Of a DNA stretch of 12,388 bases, positions 6,854 through 12,388 are shown piece by piece. A program made the translations under genes and the position numbers. The notes below the pieces were generated by a model. That model was not told where the DNA came from and did not search any database. It worked only from the letters and a program-made list of their open reading frames with translations. Location: assembly GCA_023429275.1 (NCBI GenBank), contig JAEYWB010000720.1, forward strand, positions 1 through 12,388, in the 5' to 3' direction. Position 1 is the first letter of the stretch; the number at the start of each line of letters is the position of its first letter. The stretch comes from Planctomycetota bacterium (GTDB lineage: Bacteria; Planctomycetota; Planctomycetia; Planctomycetales; Planctomycetaceae).

Positions 6854-8068
6854 ATGACCAGAAGGATTCCCGTCTCCTGCCCGGCCCGATCGTGGATGGG
6901 AGCCTTCGCCCTGTTTCTGCTTGCTGCCGGATGCCAGAAGGGGGCGGCTCCCCCTCCTCCACCGAAGGCGCCGGTCGAGGTCAAGTACGTCCGGCCGACT
7001 GAGGCCCCGGTGACGCCGTTTGAAGAGTTCGGCGGCCGGGCCCTCTCGCCGGAGACGGTGGAGCTCCGGTCTCGCGTCAGCGGCTACCTGACCCGCGTCA
7101 ACTTTCAGGACGGCCAGGACGTCAAGAAGGGGGATGTCCTCTTTGAAATCGAGGACACCGTCTACAAGGCGGCGCTCGCCCAGGCGGAAGCGACCGTCAA
7201 GGAGCGGGAGGCGGAGATCAACCGCCTCAAGACGCAGCTCGACCGCGCCAAGCGGCTCATTGCCTCCCAGGCGACGACCGATCAGGAACTCGAGCGTCTG
7301 ACGTTCGAGGCCGCCGGCGCCGAAGCCGCCCGGGATGCCGCCATCGCCCTCCGGGACCGGGCAAAACTCGACGTGGGATTCACGCGGGTCGTCGCGCCGA
7401 TCACCGGCCGCATTGGCCGGCGGCTGGTCGACCCCGGCAACCTCGTCCAGGCCGACACCACCCCCCTCGCGATAGTCGTCTCGCTCAACCCGATTTACGC
7501 CTACTTCGACTACGACGAGCGGAGCGTCCTGCGGATGCGGCGGCTCGTCGAGCAGGGACGCCTGACGGAAGCTCCCGACCGCAACCAGCCGGTCGGCCTC
7601 GCTCTGGCAGGAGAGACCGAGTACCTCCAGTCCGGCAAGATCAACTGGGTGGACAACCAGATCGACATGGGGACCGGGACGCTCCGGGCGCGAGTCGAGG
7701 TCTCGAACCCGAAGGGACTGATTTCGCCCGGGATGTTCGTCCGTCTCCGTGTTCCGGTCGGACCGGAAGAGCGGGCCCTGATGGTTCCGGAAGAGGCTCT
7801 CGGTGCCGACCAGGGGCAGCGATACGTCTACGTCATCAATGGCGCGGACGAGATCGAGTACCGACGGGTCGAGGTCGGGCTTCTGTCGAACGGAATGCAG
7901 GTGGTCGAGTCCGGGGTCAGCGCCGGAGACCGGATTGTCGTGACCGGCCTCCAGCGAATCAGGCCGAAAACGAAGGTGGCCCCCAAGGAATGGAAGCCGG
8001 ATGCTCCCGCGGCCCCTGCGACCGCCGACGCATCGAAGCCGGTCTCGCCGGCAGGGGAACGACGGTGA
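6854..8068 (+). CDS. RND efflux membrane fusion protein (HlyD/AcrA family lipoprotein)
   Basis: 404 aa from the ATG at 6854, chosen because it gives a compact lipoprotein signal: MTRRIPVSCPARSW, then the hydrophobic GAFALFLLAAGC with Cys27. ATGs at 6836 and 6839 are also possible; the in-frame ATG at 6707 lies upstream of the operator palindrome and adds no signal-like sequence. After a Pro-rich linker come the first half of the lipoyl/barrel-sandwich domain (about 50-100, SRVSGYLTRVNFQDGQDVKKG), an alpha-helical hairpin coiled coil (about 105-175), the second lipoyl half (VVAPITGRIGRRLVDPGNLV), a beta-barrel (SLNPIYAYFDYDE) and a membrane-proximal domain ending about 385, then an Ala/Pro-rich tail. 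It links inner-membrane pump and outer-membrane channel across the periplasm. It is first of the rightward efflux operon. Confidence 0.93.
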   Translation: MTRRIPVSCPARSWMGAFALFLLAAGCQKGAAPPPPPKAPVEVKYVRPTEAPVTPFEEFGGRALSPETVELRSRVSGYLTRVNFQDGQDVKKGDVLFEIEDTVYKAALAQAEATVKEREAEINRLKTQLDRAKRLIASQATTDQELERLTFEAAGAEAARDAAIALRDRAKLDVGFTRVVAPITGRIGRRLVDPGNLVQADTTPLAIVVSLNPIYAYFDYDERSVLRMRRLVEQGRLTEAPDRNQPVGLALAGETEYLQSGKINWVDNQIDMGTGTLRARVEVSNPKGLISPGMFVRLRVPVGPEERALMVPEEALGADQGQRYVYVINGADEIEYRRVEVGLLSNGMQVVESGVSAGDRIVVTGLQRIRPKTKVAPKEWKPDAPAAPATADASKPVSPAGERR

Positions 8069-8070
8069 CG

Positions 8071-8180
8071 TGAGAGGTGAGAGGTTAGAGACGAGAGGTT
8101 AGAGACAGGCGGCAAGTCACGTGCGAATACCCACACTTGCTCCGCTCTCTAACCTCTAAGCTCTTACCTCTAACCCCTCC
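8071..8180. repeat. Inverted arrays of 7-bp repeats between membrane fusion and pump genes
   Basis: Five purine-rich heptamers (TGAGAGG, TGAGAGG, TTAGAGA, CGAGAGG, TTAGAGA; 8071-8105) are mirrored by five pyrimidine-rich ones (TCTCTAA, CCTCTAA, GCTCTTA, CCTCTAA, CCCCTCC; 8146-8180). Base by base 28 of 35 positions pair, including 12 in a row (8094-8105 with 8146-8157). Inside, GCGG (8109-8112) pairs with CCGC (8142-8145) and CAAGT (8113-8117) with ACTTG (8135-8139), leaving a 17-nt loop. The structure fills most of the 161-bp gap inside a presumed operon and could pause, attenuate or process the transcript. Confidence 0.85.
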
Positions 8181-8229
8181 CCCCACTGCTCCCCAGGGAT
8201 TGACGAACGTCTGACCTCAGGATCGCCGC

Positions 8230-11200
8230 GTGCTCTCCAGGTTCTTTATCGACCGGCCGCTCTTCGCGAGCGTGATCTCGATCCTGTTCACGCTGGCCGG
8301 CGGCATTGCGGTCATCTTCCTGCCGATCGCTCAGTACCCGCCGGTTGCCCCGCCGACCGTCCAGGTCGACTGCAACTACCCCGGGGCGAGCTCGCAGGTC
8401 GTCGCCGAGACCGTCGCGGCCACGATCGAGCAGCAGGTCAATGGCGTGCAGGACATGCTCTACATGTCCTCGCAGTCGACGAGCGACGGCTCCTACACCC
8501 TGACGGTGACGTTCAAGCCCGGCGTCGACACCAACATGGCGCAGGTTCTGGTGCAGAACCGGGTCGCCCTTGCGCTGCCGCAGCTCCCCGAAGTGGTCCG
8601 CCAGACCGGCGTCACGACGAAGAAGCGGTCCCCCGACATCCTCCTGACGGTGAGCCTCAACTCGCCGGACGGCCGATACGACCAGCTCTACCTCAGCAAC
8701 TACGCCGTCCTTCACGTGAAGGACGAGCTCGCCCGGCTCCCCGGCATCGCCGAAGTCCTCGTCTTCGGACAGCGGGACTACAGCATGCGGGTCTGGGTCG
8801 ATCCCGACATGCTCGCCGCGCGGGGACTCGCCGTCAGCGACGTCATGAAGGCGATCCGCGAAGAGAACTTCCAGCCGGCTCTCGGGCAGCTCGGGGCTCC
8901 TCCGACCCCTGGCGACCAGACCCGGCAGATTCCCCTCAGCGTCAAGGGACGGCTGACGACGCCCGAGCAGTTCGGCGACATCATCCTGCGGGCCACGCCG
9001 GACGGCCGGATCATCCGGATCAAGGACATCGGCCGGACGGAACTCGCTCCCCGCTCGCAGGACATCAACAACCGCTTCGACTCGAAGCCGACCGTCGGAA
9101 TCGCGGTCTGGCAGCTCCCGAGCGCCAACGCTCTCGCGACCGCCGATGCCATCAAGGAGACGGTGAAGCGGATTGCCGAGGACTTTCCCGAGGGGATGGT
9201 CGCCGAGGTCGGATTCGACACGACGCCGTTCATCCGCGAGTCGATCCAGGAGGTGTTCAATTCGCTGCGGGACGCGGTCCTCCTCGTCGCGCTGATCGTG
9301 CTCATCTTCCTGCAGGGATGGCGGGCGGCGATCATCCCCCTCCTCGCGGTCCCTGTCGCCATCGTCGGGACCTTCGGGGCGATGTACGTCGTCGGGTTCA
9401 GCCTCAACAACCTGACGCTGTTCGGGCTGGTGCTCGCGATCGGGATCGTGGTCGACGACGCGATCGTCGTCGTCGAGGCGGTCGAGCATCACATCGAGAA
9501 GGGGCTCGCCCCGCGTCCCGCGGCGCTCAAGGCGATGGAAGAGGTCTCCGGGCCGATCGTCGCGGTCGGTCTCGTGCTGACGGCGGTGTTCGTCCCCTGC
9601 ATGTTCGTTTCCGGAGTCGTCGGCCAGTTCTTCCGGCAGTTCGGCCTGACGATCGCCGTCTCGACCGTCCTGTCGACGATCAACTCCCTGACGCTCAGTC
9701 CGGCCCTTGCGGCTCTTCTGCTTCGTCGTCCCGGGACACGCCGCGACCCGCTGACCTGGCTCGTCGACATGCTGCTCGGCTGGCTCTTCCGGCTGTTCAA
9801 CTTCGGGTTCAGGAAGGCGACGAGCGTTTACCTCCGTTCCGTCGGCGGGCTCCTCCGCATCCCGATGATCGCGCTGGCGGTCTATGTCGGCCTGCTGGGC
9901 CTCACCGGCTGGGGTTACCGCCAGCTGCCGACCGGCTTCGTGCCGTCGCAGGACAAGGGTTACCTGATCGCCAGCGTCCAGCTCCCCGATGCCTCGGCCG
10001 CCATCCGGACGCGGGACGTCGTGGCGAAGATCGAGAAGATCGCCCTCGAGACGGAAGGGGTGAAGAACGTCAACTCGATCGCCGGCAACTCGTTCATTCT
10101 CAGCGCGTACGGCAGCAACTTCGGGTCGATGTTCATCATTCTCGATCCGTTCGATAAGCGCCGCGGCCCGAAGATGACGGCGGACGACATTGCGGCCAAG
10201 CTGCGGAGCGATTACGCAAAGGCGATTCCCGAGGCCCTCGTCAACGTCTTTCCCGCCCCGGCGATCAGCGGCCTCGGCCGGGCCGGGGGCTTCAAGTTCA
10301 TGGGCGAGAACCGGGGGGAGGTCGACCTCAAGGAGCTCCAGGTCCAGACCGACAAGATCGTCCGGATCGGCAACGAGACGCCGGGGCTCGTCGGCCTGAC
10401 GACCGTCTACAACCAGAACTCGCCGCAGCTGTTCATCAACATCGACCGCGAACAGTGCCTCAAGCAGGGGGTGAGCCTCGGCGAGATGTTCGCGACGCTC
10501 CAGGGCTTCCTCGGCTCGCGGTACGTCAACGACTTCAACCTGTTCGGCCGGACCTGGCAGGTCATTGTCCAGGCGGAGATGAACTTCCGGAACCAGATCT
10601 CCGACGTCCCGCACCTCAAGGTTCGGAACATGCACGGCGACATGATCCCGATCGGGACGATGGCGACCGTCGAGCAGCGGGCGGCTCCCCTCGTGCTCAC
10701 GCGGTACAACATGTATCCCGCCGCGGCGATCAACGGGAACGTCGCCAAGGGGGTCAGCTCCGGCCAGGCGATTGCGGCTCTCGAAGAGATCTCGGACCGC
10801 GAACTCCCTTCGAGCATGGCTTATGAATGGACGGAGATCACCTATCTCGAGCGGACGACCTCCGACACCGGGCTCGTGATCTTCGCCCTGTCGGTCGTCT
10901 TCGTCTTCCTCGTGCTGGCGGCCCTTTACGAGAGCTGGTCTCTCCCGCTCGCGGTGATCCTCGTCGTGCCGATGTGCGTCCTGTGCTCCATTACGGGCGT
11001 GTGGTACGCGAGCATGGACATCAACGTCTTCACACAGATCGGCTTCGTCGTGCTGATCGGCCTCGCGTGCAAGAACGCGATCCTGATCGTCGAGTTCGCG
11101 AAGCTCCAGCGGGAGGCGGGGCTCTCCGCCCGCGAGGCGACCCTGGCGGCGTGCGAGCTCCGGCTGCGGCCGATCATCATGACCTCGTTCGCGTTCATCC

Positions 11201-11727
11201 TCGGCGTCGTCCCTCTCGTCATCGCGACCGGGGCCGGGGCCGAGATGCGGCGGGCCCTCGGGACGACCGTCTTCAGCGGCATGCTCGGCGTGACCGCGTT
11301 CGGCATCCTGCTGACGCCTGTCTTCTTCTACGTCATCGACCGGGTTTCCCACTCGAGGGCCATGTCGTCAAAGGGACTGGCCTATGGGGCGGATCTCGCC
11401 CTGGGAATCCTTTCGCTTCGCGCTCCCCGCCGCTGGGTTGCGTCAGCCCTGCGACGCGGATCCCGCACGGCAGCCTCAAGCAACGGAGCGCCGGCACCGG
11501 TCCAGCCGCACGGCGGAAACGGAGCGACAGCCCACGTCGGCAACGGGCATTCCTCCGGGAACGGACACACCGCCGGGAACGGAGAACCGCACCCCGCAGG
11601 AACGATCGGAAACGGCCACGGAACGCCGGCCATCTCGACAAACCACAACGGACTCCTGCACGAAGTGAAGCCGGTCGGAGCGGGCCACGCCCGTCCCAAC
11701 GGCGATTCCCCACCCGAGAAGATGTGA
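8230..11727 (+). CDS. RND multidrug efflux pump, inner-membrane subunit (AcrB/HAE1 family)
   Basis: 1165 aa with a GTG start at 8230, supported by AGGA at 8219-8222 (7 nt spacing) and the canonical MLSRFFIDRPLFASV start. It is a proton-driven trimeric pump of the inner membrane with 12 helices and two large periplasmic loops. The transmembrane proton relay is intact: VDDAIVVVE with Asp409 and Asp410 (equivalents of AcrB Asp407/408) and Lys948 in GLACKNAILIVEFAK (equivalent of Lys940). The first periplasmic loop has the family's GASSQVVAETV and IEQQVNGVQDMLYM. The domain ends near residue 1045. About 115 further residues form a low-complexity tail rich in Asn-Gly pairs and histidine (NGNGH-like from about 1085), absent from typical members of about 1050 aa. 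It follows the membrane fusion gene by 161 bp and precedes a second RND gene. Substrate unknown. Confidence 0.96.
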   Translation: MLSRFFIDRPLFASVISILFTLAGGIAVIFLPIAQYPPVAPPTVQVDCNYPGASSQVVAETVAATIEQQVNGVQDMLYMSSQSTSDGSYTLTVTFKPGVDTNMAQVLVQNRVALALPQLPEVVRQTGVTTKKRSPDILLTVSLNSPDGRYDQLYLSNYAVLHVKDELARLPGIAEVLVFGQRDYSMRVWVDPDMLAARGLAVSDVMKAIREENFQPALGQLGAPPTPGDQTRQIPLSVKGRLTTPEQFGDIILRATPDGRIIRIKDIGRTELAPRSQDINNRFDSKPTVGIAVWQLPSANALATADAIKETVKRIAEDFPEGMVAEVGFDTTPFIRESIQEVFNSLRDAVLLVALIVLIFLQGWRAAIIPLLAVPVAIVGTFGAMYVVGFSLNNLTLFGLVLAIGIVVDDAIVVVEAVEHHIEKGLAPRPAALKAMEEVSGPIVAVGLVLTAVFVPCMFVSGVVGQFFRQFGLTIAVSTVLSTINSLTLSPALAALLLRRPGTRRDPLTWLVDMLLGWLFRLFNFGFRKATSVYLRSVGGLLRIPMIALAVYVGLLGLTGWGYRQLPTGFVPSQDKGYLIASVQLPDASAAIRTRDVVAKIEKIALETEGVKNVNSIAGNSFILSAYGSNFGSMFIILDPFDKRRGPKMTADDIAAKLRSDYAKAIPEALVNVFPAPAISGLGRAGGFKFMGENRGEVDLKELQVQTDKIVRIGNETPGLVGLTTVYNQNSPQLFINIDREQCLKQGVSLGEMFATLQGFLGSRYVNDFNLFGRTWQVIVQAEMNFRNQISDVPHLKVRNMHGDMIPIGTMATVEQRAAPLVLTRYNMYPAAAINGNVAKGVSSGQAIAALEEISDRELPSSMAYEWTEITYLERTTSDTGLVIFALSVVFVFLVLAALYESWSLPLAVILVVPMCVLCSITGVWYASMDINVFTQIGFVVLIGLACKNAILIVEFAKLQREAGLSAREATLAACELRLRPIIMTSFAFILGVVPLVIATGAGAEMRRALGTTVFSGMLGVTAFGILLTPVFFYVIDRVSHSRAMSSKGLAYGADLALGILSLRAPRRWVASALRRGSRTAASSNGAPAPVQPHGGNGATAHVGNGHSSGNGHTAGNGEPHPAGTIGNGHGTPAISTNHNGLLHEVKPVGAGHARPNGDSPPEKM

Positions 11728-11733
11728 GACCCC

Positions 11734-11757
11734 ACGGAGACCACTGAGACTCTCCGT
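11734..11757 (+). terminator. Hairpin just after the first RND gene
   Basis: ACGGAGA (11734-11740) and TCTCCGT (11751-11757) form a perfect 7-bp stem with a 10-nt loop, beginning 7 nt after the stop codon. No T-run follows, so it is not a classical intrinsic terminator. It may stabilise the 3' end or attenuate read-through into the second pump gene. Confidence 0.3.
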
Positions 11758-11801
11758 ACCAAACAGCAACGTCACCGACCCCTGCCCCAGCTCCCTCCCG
11801 G

Positions 11802-11857
11802 CATCTGACACCTAACACCCAGCACCTAACACCTAACACCTAACACCTAACACCTAA
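11802..11857 (+). repeat. Eight-copy tandem heptamer array upstream of the second RND gene
   Basis: Eight consecutive 7-bp units cover 56 bp: CATCTGA, CACCTAA, CACCCAG, then five perfect CACCTAA. The array ends 16 bp before the ATG at 11874. The unit resembles CCTCTAA of the array before the first RND gene. Perfect tandem copies so close to a start codon can change number by slippage. No inverted partner array is seen on the upstream side. Confidence 0.92.
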
Positions 11858-11873
11858 CTCCTCCCCCCGCCTC

Positions 11874-12388
11874 ATGTTCTCGCGGTTCTTCATCGATCGG
11901 CCGATCTTCGCTTCGGTCCTCTCCATCGTGATCACGCTGGCGGGAGCGATCGTGCTTTTCACGCTGCCGGTCACGCAGTACCCCGACATCACTCCGCCGA
12001 CGGTTGAGGTCTCGGCGGTCTACGCCGGGGCCAACGCCCAGGTCGTCGCCGATACCGTCGCCGCTCCGATCGAGCAGCAGGTGAACGGCGTCGAGGGGAT
12101 GCTCTACATGTCGTCGCAGTGCACGAACGACGGCATGTACGCGCTGACGGTCGCCTTCCGCCCGGGAACCGACCTCAACCTCGCGCAGGTGCTCGTCCAG
12201 AACCGCGTCGCTCTCGCTCAGCCGGTTCTGCCGCAATTGGTCGCCCGCCGCGGCGTGACGGTCAAGAAGAAGTCTCCGACCGTCCTGATGATCATCAACC
12301 TGTTCTCGCCCGATCAGTCGCGCGACGACCTGTACCTCAGCAACTACGCGACGATCCAGCTCCGGGACGAACTCTCCCGGCTCCCCGG
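11874..12388 (+). CDS. Second RND efflux pump (AcrB/HAE1 family), N-terminal part only
   Basis: The ATG at 11874 opens a frame that runs to the right edge without a stop (171 codons). It reads MFSRFFIDRPIFASVLSIV, then TLPVTQYPDITPPTVEV, GANAQVVADTVAAPIEQQVN and GVEGMLYMSSQ: the first transmembrane helix and the start of the periplasmic porter domain of an RND pump. By direct comparison about 110 of the 171 residues (about 64%) equal those of the pump encoded just upstream, without gaps, so the two are close paralogues. An arrangement of one fusion protein followed by two RND pumps recalls MdtABC-type systems, where two pumps act together, but separate function is also possible. No Shine-Dalgarno is visible, only a C-rich stretch after the heptamer array. 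Confidence 0.93.
   Translation, partial: MFSRFFIDRPIFASVLSIVITLAGAIVLFTLPVTQYPDITPPTVEVSAVYAGANAQVVADTVAAPIEQQVNGVEGMLYMSSQCTNDGMYALTVAFRPGTDLNLAQVLVQNRVALAQPVLPQLVARRGVTVKKKSPTVLMIINLFSPDQSRDDLYLSNYATIQLRDELSRLP

Noticed and set aside
6302..7002. Two small plus-strand open frames (6302-6607 and 6625-7002)
   Set aside because: No ribosome binding site, no domain and random-looking composition; the second overlaps the start of the membrane fusion gene in another frame.
8170..11352. 1060-codon open frame on the minus strand opposite the RND pump
   Set aside because: It is extremely Asp/Glu/Arg/His-rich with no domain, as expected for the antisense of a GC-rich gene; the plus-strand pump has full family motifs.
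11802..11857. CRISPR array or telomere-like repeat
   Set aside because: Units are 7 bp in direct tandem with no spacers. The minus-strand TTAGGTG only superficially resembles telomere repeats, and both flanks are ordinary genes.

Overview
The window looks like chromosomal DNA of a high-GC planctomycete. The strongest clue is a DUF1559 protein with a type II prepilin-like N-terminus ([20 protein letters not shown]) and a C-terminal H-X9-DG motif, preceded in the same operon by a small carboxypeptidase-regulatory-like lipoprotein. That pairing is a Planctomycetes hallmark. Shine-Dalgarno sequences are mostly weak or absent. No rRNA, tRNA, insertion sequence or CRISPR array was recognised. All functional calls rest on recognising motifs and families by eye; no database search was run.

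Left part (1-4595): a leftward operon (lipoprotein at 2609-2232, DUF1559 protein at 2168-1191, Tm-1-like/UPF0261 protein from 1139 off the left edge) diverges from a rightward regulator (2850-4595). The regulator fuses a PEP-hydrolase-like TIM barrel to a sigma-54 activator AAA+ module and a Fis-type HTH. The Tm-1-like family and the TIM-barrel family are the two halves of plant Tm-1 protein and are often neighbours in bacteria. Here the TIM barrel appears to have become the sensor of a transcription factor facing the Tm-1-like operon. This is the most distinctive biology in the window.

Middle (4660-6087, leftward): a phytoene-desaturase-like FAD oxidoreductase, convergent with the regulator. 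About 770 bp without a convincing gene follow (6088-6853). That stretch holds a strong heptamer-built hairpin and a perfect 14-bp TetR-type palindrome just before the next gene.

Right part (6854-12388, rightward): a tripartite efflux locus with a lipoprotein membrane fusion protein, a complete HAE1/AcrB-type RND pump (1165 aa, with an Asn-Gly/His-rich C-terminal tail), and the start of a second, closely related RND pump cut by the right edge. No outer-membrane factor and no local regulator gene are visible.

A theme not explained by the genes: the four intergenic regions longer than 140 bp carry short tandem repeats with a 7-bp period but different unit sequences. Two of them are arranged as inverted arrays predicted to fold into long hairpins, and one is an eight-unit array ending 16 bp before the second RND start codon.
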